Assembly: GCF_020097835.1 (NCBI RefSeq)
Contig: NZ_CP083666.1
Location: 3,038,001-3,102,000, forward strand
Source of the DNA: Haloprofundus halobius
GTDB lineage: Archaea; Halobacteriota; Halobacteria; Halobacteriales; Haloferacaceae
Length of the DNA stretch: 64,000 nt
Reading direction: 5' to 3'
Below the pieces are notes generated by a model. It was not told where the DNA came from and made no database searches. It was given only the letters and a program-made list of their open reading frames with translations. Shown in pieces: positions 1 to 8,881 of the stretch. Numbering within the stretch: position 1 is the first letter of the stretch; every line of letters starts with the position of its first letter. Position numbers and translations under genes: made by a program.

Positions 1-941
1 ACGAGGACTACATCGCAGAGCCGGTCAAAGAACGTGAGGTCTTCGAGGAGTTCAATGGGACCTTGTTTTTAGATTCTGGAGGATTCAAATTCCTCGGTGG
101 ATACGAACTCGACGGCAGCAATTTCGAAGTCGAGATTGATCAAGCGAAAATCTTCGAGATTCAACAGCGGATGGGTGGCGATATCATCGTCAACTTAGAC
201 CGCCCAATCGCACCGGACGACGACTACGAAACCAGGGTCGAGAAGGCCCGACGGACCGCAGAGAACGTCGTTGAATTTCTCAATCTCTCAGAAGGGACGA
301 TGAGTGCGCGCTTCTTGACGCTCCATGGGTACAACTACTCCATGCTGGACACCTTTCTCGGGGAAATCGACGATATAGTCGGTGCTTCGCGAGTACACGA
401 CGAGTTCGATGGTGTGGCGTTGGGTAGCCTCGTTCCGCTCAAGGATAACAAGGGTCGCCTCATAGACGCGATTCAGGACTGCCGGTCCATACTGAAGGAC
501 TGGGGGTTCGACGACTTGCCGCTTCACGTACTGGGAATTTCGTCGAGTGCGATCCCCCTCTTAGCAGCGGTTGGCGCGGACTCTTTCGACTCCTCGTCGT
601 ACCTTCACTCTGCAATCAACGGAAAGTACAATACCTCTTTGACAGGGTCGAAATCGATTGACGAAGTCGATTTTAGCAAGTGCAACTGTCCAGTCTGCTC
701 TAACGAGGTACTGGTGAGTCGAATGAAGGGTAATGCCGAATACCGAAAAGACGAACTCGGACCAGTAGCGATGCATAATCTCATCGTCCAAAAACGCGAG
801 GTGGCCTATATCAGGGACTGCATCCGCTCACCGGGAACAGACGACCTCATCGAATATCTCGAATCGACACTCGGACAGAACAAATCAATGCGGCTGTTTG
901 CACACCGCGTTGTAAACGAATCGCTCGGCGGGTACTTCTAA
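1..941 (+). CDS. tRNA-guanine transglycosylase-like (DpdA/TGT family) enzyme, 5'-truncated
   Basis: Seen: the frame is open from base 3, so the gene starts left of the window; 312 residues are visible. Numbering from base 63, there is a D-S-G-G-F motif at residues 4-8 (the base-side Asp of TGTs), I-V-N-L-D at 42-46, G-V-A-L-G at 117-121, G-A-D-S-F-D at 171-176 with the expected nucleophile D176 followed by a TGT-like N-G motif, and a C-x-C-x2-C-x25-H zinc site (C207, C209, C212, H238). Family knowledge: TGT enzymes swap a guanine for a 7-deazaguanine; DpdA paralogues do this in DNA, and TGT-like Cap10 proteins occur in type IV CBASS. The usual archaeal tRNA enzyme has PUA-type C-terminal domains, absent here. 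The stop is one base before the GHKL ATPase start, so they share a transcript. Inference: a DNA or nucleotide modification enzyme of a defence locus. Family sure, substrate unknown. Confidence 0.82.
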   Translation, partial: EDYIAEPVKEREVFEEFNGTLFLDSGGFKFLGGYELDGSNFEVEIDQAKIFEIQQRMGGDIIVNLDRPIAPDDDYETRVEKARRTAENVVEFLNLSEGTMSARFLTLHGYNYSMLDTFLGEIDDIVGASRVHDEFDGVALGSLVPLKDNKGRLIDAIQDCRSILKDWGFDDLPLHVLGISSSAIPLLAAVGADSFDSSSYLHSAINGKYNTSLTGSKSIDEVDFSKCNCPVCSNEVLVSRMKGNAEYRKDELGPVAMHNLIVQKREVAYIRDCIRSPGTDDLIEYLESTLGQNKSMRLFAHRVVNESLGGYF

Positions 942-942
942 C

Positions 943-2520
943 ATGCAAGAAACGACTCCAGAGAAACAGACGAGGAAACGACCGAAAGTCAACGAGGTAA
1001 ACGAGTTTTTGGAGATTGCGAGCGACTTCGAGGACCCGCTCGAAGTTATTCGTGAAGCGCTTTCGAACAGTTACGACGCTGGGGCGACGGAGGTAGAAAT
1101 CAGTATTAAGAGCCGTGCTCAGGAGTCAGAAATCATCATCGAGGATAACGGTCGAGGTATGTCTGAGTCGGATCTCGAATCGTTCTTCGACCTCGGTAAT
1201 TCAACGAAGAGTGATCCTGAGCACGACTCAATTGGATACAAGGGGCACGGAACAAAGATTCTCTACAAGAGTAACCAAATCATCGTTGACACGGCCCAAG
1301 AGGGGAAAAACCTCCACGCTGTGATGGACAAGCCGTGGGACACACTCAACAATCGAGAGCTCCCTGAGTACGAGGTTACTGAGTCAACGACGCGTCCGGG
1401 TAATGATGGAACGCGCATCAAGGTAACCGGCTTTAAATCTGGTCGCGGCTTCGCGCCTGAGTCACTCACATACAACAAAATCGAACACTACCTCAAGTGG
1501 AAGACGTTAGCTGGGTCGACGAAGTATCACTTCCATCCAGAGCAGTTCCGTGATCTCGAAATCACCGTAAGGCTTGACGACGGGATCGACGACTCGCGAG
1601 AGAGGTTAGTCACGAACAACAAGCTGGAGTTCCCGGAGGAACAGCTTGATCCCGGTGAGGAGCCGTTCCCGGAAGCTCGGATGTGTAAGCATTACGGGCC
1701 GAAAACCCTCCAGATAGAGGCGGATAACGGTGAGACGACTGAATTGGAGGTCGTCGGAATGGTTGGGGGTAAGGATGCTAGAGATGAGCTTCCGACGTAC
1801 GGTCGACACTCCGCGCAATTCGGGATCTGGCTCGCTAAAGATCACATCAAGGTTGAACGGCTCAACGAGGCAATATCGCACGATAACGAGTTTATTCACT
1901 TCCTCTTCATCGCGAACTCCCAAGACATAGAACTCTCGGCGAACCGAGAGAAGATTCGTAACAAGTCGAGCGCCATCTACCAAGCGATCGAAACGGAACT
2001 CAACTACTTCCTGTCGAAGGTTGCCGCCGATCCGTGGTTTAAAGGGTATCTCGAACAGCGACGGGTTGCGGAGTTGAATCGGAAGGCATCGACCCAACAA
2101 AAGTCCGTGGAAGAACGGAAAAAAGCGGTGACTGAACGTGGACGTTTCGAGGCAACGAATCAATCTGAAGTCATCCTCGGTCTAGAACGGTCAAACAGAG
2201 AGGGAGCGAAGCCGACAATCACCGTCGAAGACTTCGACTTGGGTGCGGACGTGAACGCACTCGTCGAACAGAACGGTCGTCTCTACGGGAGTTCAGTGCA
2301 TCTGAAGCTCACTGATCACTTTGAAGAAGACAAACCGCTCGAGAGTGTAGGAAAGATCCTCTGCTGGGAGATCGGCGATCGAGACAAGCTCCGCGAGATC
2401 GAACGTCGCGGGTATCAGAATGGACACGTAGAATTTGACCTCGAGAGCAACCGAATTACGTACGGTACCAAGTCTCGGCACACCATTCACATCGTCGAAG
2501 TTCCCTCACGATTCGACTAA
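943..2520 (+). CDS. GHKL-type (Hsp90/MORC-like) ATPase of the accessory island
   Basis: Seen: 525 residues with a complete Bergerat ATP fold. The N-box helix has E38, N42 and D45; the G1 box D-N-G-R-G is at 68-72; the G2-type lid G-Y-K-G-H-G is at 98-103, with a G-N-S-T-K-S motif before it. The C-terminal half has no recognised domain but carries charged, probably helical segments at about 345-410. Family knowledge: GHKL ATPases (MutL, MORC, Hsp90, gyrase B) dimerise on ATP and act as clamps, and are common sensors or switches in phage defence. No histidine-kinase phosphoacceptor domain is visible. The ATG lies one base after the TGT-like stop codon, so the two are translated together. Codons are more AT-rich than in genes right of 8.8 kb, as expected for acquired DNA. 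Exact role not known. Confidence 0.85.
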   Translation: MQETTPEKQTRKRPKVNEVNEFLEIASDFEDPLEVIREALSNSYDAGATEVEISIKSRAQESEIIIEDNGRGMSESDLESFFDLGNSTKSDPEHDSIGYKGHGTKILYKSNQIIVDTAQEGKNLHAVMDKPWDTLNNRELPEYEVTESTTRPGNDGTRIKVTGFKSGRGFAPESLTYNKIEHYLKWKTLAGSTKYHFHPEQFRDLEITVRLDDGIDDSRERLVTNNKLEFPEEQLDPGEEPFPEARMCKHYGPKTLQIEADNGETTELEVVGMVGGKDARDELPTYGRHSAQFGIWLAKDHIKVERLNEAISHDNEFIHFLFIANSQDIELSANREKIRNKSSAIYQAIETELNYFLSKVAADPWFKGYLEQRRVAELNRKASTQQKSVEERKKAVTERGRFEATNQSEVILGLERSNREGAKPTITVEDFDLGADVNALVEQNGRLYGSSVHLKLTDHFEEDKPLESVGKILCWEIGDRDKLREIERRGYQNGHVEFDLESNRITYGTKSRHTIHIVEVPSRFD

Positions 2521-2598
2521 TTTCGGCGGGGACTAACACCGCGGCTATCCTCTAGGTGAGTTTTCCTGGTCAAACTACTCTAATTATCCCACCAACTG

Positions 2599-2717
2599 GT
2601 ATATAATCGATACATTGTTATACAATGATATGAATATCATACGCGAATGAGTAGGTGTGGCACGCTTCATACCTTATCTGTAGCACGGGTCCTTCCAAAG
2701 GGATTGACGAGGGAGGG
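2599..2717 (+). promoter_or_regulatory. Promoter and operator-like inverted repeats upstream of the helicase gene
   Basis: The 202-base gap after the ATPase gene is AT-rich. It holds a TATA-like stretch at about 2599-2607, then two overlapping inverted repeats: CATTGT-TAT-ACAATG (2613-2627) and ATGATAT-GA-ATATCAT (2625-2640). A purine-rich GGGAGGG Shine-Dalgarno-like site sits at 2711-2717, six bases before the ATG at 2723. A TATA near 2600 would start RNA about 2625-2630, inside the repeats, giving a leader of roughly 95 bases. Inference: a separately regulated second transcription unit, with a repressor site at the start point. Confidence 0.5.
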
Positions 2718-2722
2718 ATCGA

Positions 2723-5257
2723 ATGAATATCGATAAGCTTGCGGACTCCATTGCTGATCAGAAAACTCCGCGCGAGATATTCCAAAAGGAGTGGCTCGGA
2801 GGGATGCCCGAAGCACAGTGGCCCTCGTACATTGATGAGTCAGCGACGTTGGTGATGGAAGGCATAACGATTGGCGACACAAATCTCACGAAGGGAGATT
2901 TTTCAAGTGAGACGGGTGATCTATATCGACGAGGACTGGCACGGACAACCGGAAGACAACGTTCGGAGACGAGCCTCCCTGTTGGAAGCGTATCTGGTCG
3001 TGACCTCGGAATCGTCATGTGGGCGCTCAATGGATTAAAAGAGGATATTGAGTCCTCACGACATACGAACTACACTTCGACGAGCCGAGCGGTGGAGGCT
3101 GTACTGAACAAGGCGATGATTGGGGCAGTCGCCGACCAGAAGTTCGACTATACAGACTTCGAGCGGATTCGTCTTCCGGAAGGAGCAGCCGTAACCGACC
3201 TCATGGCTGAACTCTTCTGTCGTCCGCGGAGCGATGCGTTTGTAGATGCGTTAGTAGAAATCTCAGAAGAGAGTCGACGGTCGGGAGAAAGCCTCCTACA
3301 GCTACTTGAACAACCGAAGATGGTGACCCCACTCTGGGAGCACCAACGAGAGGCACTCGCCGAATGGCTTGACTCCGGCTGTCGAGGATACGTCGACATG
3401 GCGACTGCAACTGGGAAGACGTTCCTCGGCCTTGCAACCATCGCACATCACTTCGGGGACTTACATCCGAATGATACCGATCTCACGCGAAAGAATCTCC
3501 GTCCAGACACAGACGGTGATGCAACCGTGGTCGTCGTCGCACACCGGTCGGTCATCCTCGACCAGTGGAAGCGAGAGTTCGACCGGCATCTCAATATCCC
3601 GAAAGAGGCGTCAGCTAGCGACGGAGAATACACGGCTCGCTATTCGTGGGGAGAGGTGCATTTCTGGACGCCAAATCGGTTGTTAGAAAGAGACGTCCCC
3701 GATGCTGACCTCGTCGTCCTCGACGAGACGCACCACTACGTCGGAGGAAGCGGCTTTGGTGCTCTCTTGGACCAGATGAGTGGTCATTTACTGGCGCTCT
3801 CGGGATCGCTCAACGAGAAGAACAGTAACACACTTGAGCGACGTCAGATACCGAAACTGTTCGAGTTCTCCCTCCGAGACGGCCAGCGTGTCGGGATTAT
3901 CCCCCAGTGTGATTGGCACGTCAGAATTGTCCCGTTCGAAGGCCAATCGACGCTCGCCGAGGTGACAGAGCAGTATCGTACCGGTTATGACCAGTACTCC
4001 GACGGATCAGCAGCGTCAGTTCTCGAAGACGTAGCTGATGCCCAGTTGTCTTTCAATTCGCTCTCTGAGGCACGGTCTGTTACGCAATCTCGATACGGTC
4101 GAGAAGTGAAGGAGCGCGACGACAACTTCCGGAAGTTCTCTGCTGCAACCAAGTCTCGGGGGTTGACAAAGTACAATCTCTCGCCGACGCTCTCTGCGAT
4201 CACGACCATCACGCTAAACCACGTTCACGACCACAAATGCGTAGTCCTCCTCAACTCCGGAGATGAGATTGAAACCGTCGTCTCGGGACTGCGCAGAGAA
4301 CTGGGCGAAAACTTCGACGACCTCGTGATCGACCTCGATAGTTACGATGGTGACCCGCTTGAGGCAATCGAGTCGTTCGACGAGAAGCGGGAGGTGGGTG
4401 TGATTATCGGAACCGCCTCCACACTCGGAGAGGGTGTCGACATCAAAACCGCAGACGTCGGGATCAACCGTTCAAGCGGTCGCCTTAGCCACTCGCTCGT
4501 CCAACGAATTGGTCGAATCCTTAGGAACCCTGATGGCGACAAACGAGCGACCTTTTACCACGTTGTCGGGATTCCTACAGAGGAGGACGCAGTACTCCTC
4601 AAAGAGGACGGACAGGAATTGCTCGACATGGCGAGTCAGCTCGTCACTTGGGGAGAATCGTTCGACGCCCGACCTGGGTTCGAGACGATGGGGGTTGGTG
4701 TCGACGAGTCACTCTACCAACTCGAACAGCACGGAGCGCACGGGATTCTTGAATCGGATTCCTACTCCTGGCCGACGAACGAAAACGCTCGAGAACGACT
4801 TCTCGGCATCTGTGAAGAGATCCGCGGAAGTGAGGAGTCAGTTCTCCTCAAAATGGACCCTCAGCTCACGTCTGGCACACGACCATCGAACAGGACGAAC
4901 TACGTTTCGAGTCACAGTGATTCGAAGATTGAGCTTCCAATGACTCTCTTGAAGGCCGTTTCAGAGCACGTTGAGGGGAACGCCTCTATCGGTCACGATA
5001 GTCGATTCATTGAACAGGCCATTCGAGAAGGACTCGAAGAAATTGAGATTACGAAAATAGGCGACAGTGAATCTGATTCGAACACAGACTTCTTGAGCGC
5101 CGTCGAGATCAACCCAGTACTCTGTTCAGTGCTGCGAGTCGCGCTCGCGTCAACCGGAGTATCGTCCAGCGAGTTCGCTCAGATGGCGGTCAAGAAAGCC
5201 CTCTCCAAACATGTCACTAACAATAAGGGCGCATTCGACGCGAGCACGTTACAATGA
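2723..5257 (+). CDS. DEAD/DEAH-type superfamily 2 helicase
   Basis: Seen: 844 residues. After an N-terminal region of about 200 residues without a recognised domain comes an H-Q-R-E (Q-like) motif near 214, a Walker A variant M-A-T-A-T-G-K-T at 226-233, D-E-T-H (motif II) at 334-337, an S-G-S motif III, a G-E-G-V-D-I motif V, and Q-R-I-G-R-I-L-R (motif VI) at 594-601. This order fits the type III restriction/UvrB-like branch of SF2. Residues about 734-775 resemble a ribbon-helix-helix-like segment. Family knowledge: such helicases translocate on DNA or RNA and drive many defence systems. No nuclease motif is seen in the chain. The start is supported by a strong Shine-Dalgarno-like site. The stop overlaps the next gene start by four bases (ATGA), so translation of the two is coupled. 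Confidence 0.88.
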   Translation: MNIDKLADSIADQKTPREIFQKEWLGGMPEAQWPSYIDESATLVMEGITIGDTNLTKGDFSSETGDLYRRGLARTTGRQRSETSLPVGSVSGRDLGIVMWALNGLKEDIESSRHTNYTSTSRAVEAVLNKAMIGAVADQKFDYTDFERIRLPEGAAVTDLMAELFCRPRSDAFVDALVEISEESRRSGESLLQLLEQPKMVTPLWEHQREALAEWLDSGCRGYVDMATATGKTFLGLATIAHHFGDLHPNDTDLTRKNLRPDTDGDATVVVVAHRSVILDQWKREFDRHLNIPKEASASDGEYTARYSWGEVHFWTPNRLLERDVPDADLVVLDETHHYVGGSGFGALLDQMSGHLLALSGSLNEKNSNTLERRQIPKLFEFSLRDGQRVGIIPQCDWHVRIVPFEGQSTLAEVTEQYRTGYDQYSDGSAASVLEDVADAQLSFNSLSEARSVTQSRYGREVKERDDNFRKFSAATKSRGLTKYNLSPTLSAITTITLNHVHDHKCVVLLNSGDEIETVVSGLRRELGENFDDLVIDLDSYDGDPLEAIESFDEKREVGVIIGTASTLGEGVDIKTADVGINRSSGRLSHSLVQRIGRILRNPDGDKRATFYHVVGIPTEEDAVLLKEDGQELLDMASQLVTWGESFDARPGFETMGVGVDESLYQLEQHGAHGILESDSYSWPTNENARERLLGICEEIRGSEESVLLKMDPQLTSGTRPSNRTNYVSSHSDSKIELPMTLLKAVSEHVEGNASIGHDSRFIEQAIREGLEEIEITKIGDSESDSNTDFLSAVEINPVLCSVLRVALASTGVSSSEFAQMAVKKALSKHVTNNKGAFDASTLQ

Positions 5258-8200
5258 ATTTACGAATCGAAGCCGAAGTTAGTCGGCTTACGCAGTGGAA
5301 CCGCCGGTCGCGATTACTGAAAGCCGGTGTGTTAATGGTGATTGTAGCGATTGTCGGCGCTCTACTCTGGGATTTTGAACAGGCCACGGCTCTCGCACTC
5401 ACCAGTTTTATTTCGTATATTCTGCTCGGACTTCTCATCTCGTTTGGATGGGTAACGTATCGACGGAAACAGGCGGTAGCATCGGTTGAGACTGCGGCAA
5501 AGGAACACTTGGCACAAGAACGAGAGCGTATCGACGACGACCTCAATAAGGGTGCAGTAGAGAGTGCAACGGTCCGCGTTGAATCGCTCGAACAGACGTA
5601 CCAATTTCTCGTAGACGATGTAGAATCAGAGAGGCTCCGAACGGAAGTTGAGTCTTACCTTACAGCTATCGATGAATTACGGACACGGGTTGAGAAGGGG
5701 ACTGCTGAGTGGGAAACGCTATCTAGCTCAATCGAACTTGTCAAGGAAAAACTGGACGCGGCTGAAAATGAGTACGAGGCTGAAAACTTCGATTCAGCAC
5801 TAGAGATATATCGCACACTCGAACCCGCAATAGAGGATCTCTCGTCAGCAACTCTCACAGTTACATCGTCCTCTGGAGACGCCTTACCGCCCGTCGAAAC
5901 GGTATCCTCGAAATATTGGCGTGGCTATTTCCAAACAACGCTGACAGTCGGCTACATTCAAATGCAGGAAGGGGACGAACTCCTGTCCCAGTCGGCTCAA
6001 AACGCGTGTAAGACGTACCAAGAGGCCACGAAAAATGTCGAGCAGGCCGTAGATCTCGCAGAGTCGGAAGACATCACCTACAACGATATTGACTTCCTTG
6101 GCTCGCCGATACCTCAGCCAACACTAACTGACATAGATGGTATTGGGGAACAGCGAGCAGACTCACTACGTGACCACGGCATCGAGTCGCCAGTAGACAT
6201 CGTCGAAGCCAATTCTCTCTCTCATATCCCTCGGATTGGAGAGAAAACAGAGCGACGCCTCCGCCGTTCTGCTGAGTCTCTAGTCGAGAATTTCCTGGAA
6301 GTTCAACACGGGAAGGCACACACGAAGTATTCGAAGCTAAACGACTGGGTCTGCCTTCACGATGAGAGTGTTGGTCTACTGGAAAAGGCTGAGGACGCAG
6401 TTGTCAAAGCGCGCACAAACCTTCTAGACGGAAAAGACGAGGAGACGGGATCTGAGTTACAAAAGGCAGATCAGATTACTGATGAAGTAGAGAGTAAACT
6501 ACGCTCGCTCGTAGAGAACGAGTTTCAAGTGGAACTTTCCACACAAGTCGACGAACTCCACAACCAGTTGACACGTGTAAATCAGTCTATACGACTTCTC
6601 TCTTCGATTACTGCCTGTAACGAGCAGATCGGAATTAGCGAATCAGCGATTCAAGATGGAAATTTCACCTCTGCACTCGACCACGTGAATCGTGGTAAGA
6701 AACACCTCGATGCGGCAAATCAAATCACCACGCAGTTGAGCGAACACGAATGGACTCAACCAGTCGAGCGCCGTAGAGAAAAGCTCGACAGACTGGACAA
6801 TCAGATACACGCTGAACTTGAGACACAGAAAATCGAAAAACGACTCGATGAAGCAGAGCGTGATATCGAGCACGCAATCAATGGCCTCGGTGAGGATACG
6901 ACCGCGGTCGACATTGAAGCTTCAGTTGATCATCTCGAGTCGGCAGTAAGTACCATCAAAACGGTTCAACCCATCGTCGAGAGTGTCGGCGGAGCAGCAC
7001 AAGAACGGTTGGAGTGCTTGGCGAACCAAGCCGAGGAGACCGAAGAGTTAGTTGAGCGGTATCGAAACTCACTAGAATTCGATTCGTTGATTGAATCGGT
7101 CGAAGAGCAGATCAAAGCTGGCGTCGAAGCGAGTAAAGAGGGCTCGTATCAAAGTTCGAGTGGACACTTTGGGCACGCGAAACAAGAGCTAAATGCGGCG
7201 ACTGAACTCGTCGGAAAAGTCGACCGAAGCGATGCTGGTAAACAGGTCAGACAGTTATCTCGCCGTTTGGAAAGCGAGCGCTCCGACGCGCTCCGACGGA
7301 AGCATTTCAGTATTTGTTGGAGCTTGATGGAACGCGCAGAGAAAGCAGTCGCTCGAGCCATTGACCACCTCGAAACCAACGCGTACGATGACGCAGCGAA
7401 GGGGTTCACTGAGGCGATAGAACATCTATCTGACGCCGAACAGTGGGCTCAGAGATCCGACTTAGCAGAACAATGGGAGATCAAGCAACGCCTAGACACA
7501 CTCTGTGAGTACAGGTCGAATGCCGAGTCGTCTCTCGAAACGTATCTAAAGCGCCGCTCGTCGGAGGCTGCCCAGCATCTCGACAGAGCAAATCAACTCA
7601 TCTCGAAGAGCCACCAGCAACTCGATATTGAGGACGCGAGTGCAGCGAACGAGAGCTGGATGACCGCTCGCGACTCGCTGGATACGGCCAAGGAAATAAT
7701 CGGTAATTCGCAGCTGCAAAATGCCGCGAATCTCGAGGAAAGACACCGTGAGACGGAAAGACGTCTCACAGAGTTGCGAAACGCTATCGAACGGTCTGGG
7801 TACGACATTTCCGGAGCAAGCCGTACTAGGCTCGTTGATGAACTCCAAGAACTGGCGGTGACCATCGGAGAATCCCCGCGAGAAGAGTTCGTCGACGCCT
7901 GTGGGAGGTACCCCTCAGACGAGTACGTAGAGATGTTCGGCTCGTGGGAGGATGCACTTCGTGCAGCTAACTTGGAACCGGTCGACTGGGCCTCCAGAAA
8001 TCGACGCAAATACACTCGTGTCGATATCCTTGAGTCGGTCGCCGAACTGACGAGGACATTCGGTCGATACCCGACCAAGGCCGAGATGAACGACCAAGGT
8101 TCAATGTCCGTTTCAACGGTAGAGACTCGGTTTGGGACGTGGGAGAGCGCCCTCGATCTGGCTGAGCGCATTGAGCTTAGTTCGGAGTTGTCGAGAGATG

Positions 8201-8403
8201 ACGCAGTTGCCGAACTCACCGGGATTAGTGGCGTGACAGCGACTGAAGCGTCGATACTCTACGATGCCGGGTTGACCTCGGTTATAGATGTACAGAAAGC
8301 GACGATGGAGAATCTCCTCGCTATTGATGGAATCTCAAAACAAATCGCGTTGCGGATGAAAGCCGACGTTGGTGAGCTAACTACGGAGTCCCAAGTGCGT
8401 TAG
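5254..8403 (+). CDS. Large membrane-anchored coiled-coil protein with HhH domains and HNH-associated repeats
   Basis: Seen: 1049 residues. Two hydrophobic segments (about 22-39 and 44-67) anchor the N-terminus. A very long acidic helical region follows, rich in heptad-like E, L, A and R patterns. It is interrupted at about 288-346 by a double helix-hairpin-helix (I-D-G-I-G and I-P-R-I-G hairpins). Near the C-terminus are two copies (about 858-908 and 920-972) of a repeat ending in F-G-S-W / F-G-T-W-E-x-A-L, which matches the homing-endonuclease-associated repeat, then a final HhH pair at about 988-1040. No catalytic nuclease motif is visible. Family knowledge: HhH and these repeats bind DNA. 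Inference: it tethers DNA or the helicase complex to the membrane, or senses invading DNA there. The architecture is not one I recognise from a named system. Confidence 0.8.
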   Translation: MNLRIEAEVSRLTQWNRRSRLLKAGVLMVIVAIVGALLWDFEQATALALTSFISYILLGLLISFGWVTYRRKQAVASVETAAKEHLAQERERIDDDLNKGAVESATVRVESLEQTYQFLVDDVESERLRTEVESYLTAIDELRTRVEKGTAEWETLSSSIELVKEKLDAAENEYEAENFDSALEIYRTLEPAIEDLSSATLTVTSSSGDALPPVETVSSKYWRGYFQTTLTVGYIQMQEGDELLSQSAQNACKTYQEATKNVEQAVDLAESEDITYNDIDFLGSPIPQPTLTDIDGIGEQRADSLRDHGIESPVDIVEANSLSHIPRIGEKTERRLRRSAESLVENFLEVQHGKAHTKYSKLNDWVCLHDESVGLLEKAEDAVVKARTNLLDGKDEETGSELQKADQITDEVESKLRSLVENEFQVELSTQVDELHNQLTRVNQSIRLLSSITACNEQIGISESAIQDGNFTSALDHVNRGKKHLDAANQITTQLSEHEWTQPVERRREKLDRLDNQIHAELETQKIEKRLDEAERDIEHAINGLGEDTTAVDIEASVDHLESAVSTIKTVQPIVESVGGAAQERLECLANQAEETEELVERYRNSLEFDSLIESVEEQIKAGVEASKEGSYQSSSGHFGHAKQELNAATELVGKVDRSDAGKQVRQLSRRLESERSDALRRKHFSICWSLMERAEKAVARAIDHLETNAYDDAAKGFTEAIEHLSDAEQWAQRSDLAEQWEIKQRLDTLCEYRSNAESSLETYLKRRSSEAAQHLDRANQLISKSHQQLDIEDASAANESWMTARDSLDTAKEIIGNSQLQNAANLEERHRETERRLTELRNAIERSGYDISGASRTRLVDELQELAVTIGESPREEFVDACGRYPSDEYVEMFGSWEDALRAANLEPVDWASRNRRKYTRVDILESVAELTRTFGRYPTKAEMNDQGSMSVSTVETRFGTWESALDLAERIELSSELSRDDAVAELTGISGVTATEASILYDAGLTSVIDVQKATMENLLAIDGISKQIALRMKADVGELTTESQVR

Positions 8404-8694
8404 CTTCCACATAGGAAAGCGCTCTAAAATTCGGGCAAATGCATATTTTCAATGCTTTGTATATCGATGTCTCTGGACTATCCCTGATTCATCCTTCTCC
8501 ACGGAGATCTCTACTGAAGTGGCGATTCTCCTCACCGCTAGAATTAAGTCAGACTACGTACCATTTGATTCCAGCGAACCGCAAGACGGCAGTGCCGCCG
8601 CCATACTACATAACGAACTCCAGAGGGTGGAGGGAGGTGTTCTTTATAAGCACCTCTCCGCCGTCTGTTGATCCGGAAGCGCTATGAATTAGAA
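8404..8694. other. Gene-free stretch between island and tRNA-Arg
   Basis: No convincing gene is seen. The short open frames here have compositions unlike haloarchaeal proteins. The only structure is an inverted repeat, GAGGTG (8634-8639) and CACCTC (8651-8656), separated by an AT-rich spacer that reads like a TATA element. It may be a transcription end for the island or an unrelated hairpin. The composition stays AT-richer than the chromosome to the right, so the stretch probably belongs to the island. Confidence 0.4.
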
Positions 8695-8767
8695 CGGACC
8701 CGACGGGATTTGAACCCGCGACATCTTGGTCCGGAACCAAGCACTCTGTCCACTGAGCTACGGGCCC
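8695..8767 (-). tRNA. tRNA-Arg (anticodon CCG)
   Basis: The minus strand folds into a full cloverleaf of 73 bases: acceptor stem GGGCCCG with CGGGTCC, anticodon stem CTTGG/CCAAG around the loop TTCCGGA (anticodon CCG), T-loop TTCAAAT, discriminator G. No CCA is encoded and no intron is seen. The 3' end points left into the AT-rich island, the usual arrangement when an integrase has used a tRNA 3' end as its attachment site. Confidence 0.95.
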
Positions 8768-8881
8768 TCACCCAAACGTACAGGACAACTGGCTATAACG
8801 GTTGTGACCTGTCTCTCGGCATTGGCAATCGTTTGACAGCTATCGACAGAAGAGAGAAGAAATCCGAAACTCGTCGACCGA

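Noticed and set aside
8439-8687. An 82-codon frame between the island and tRNA-Arg
   Set aside because: Its composition is not acidic, it shows no motif, and it has no start signal; the stretch is better called gene-free.
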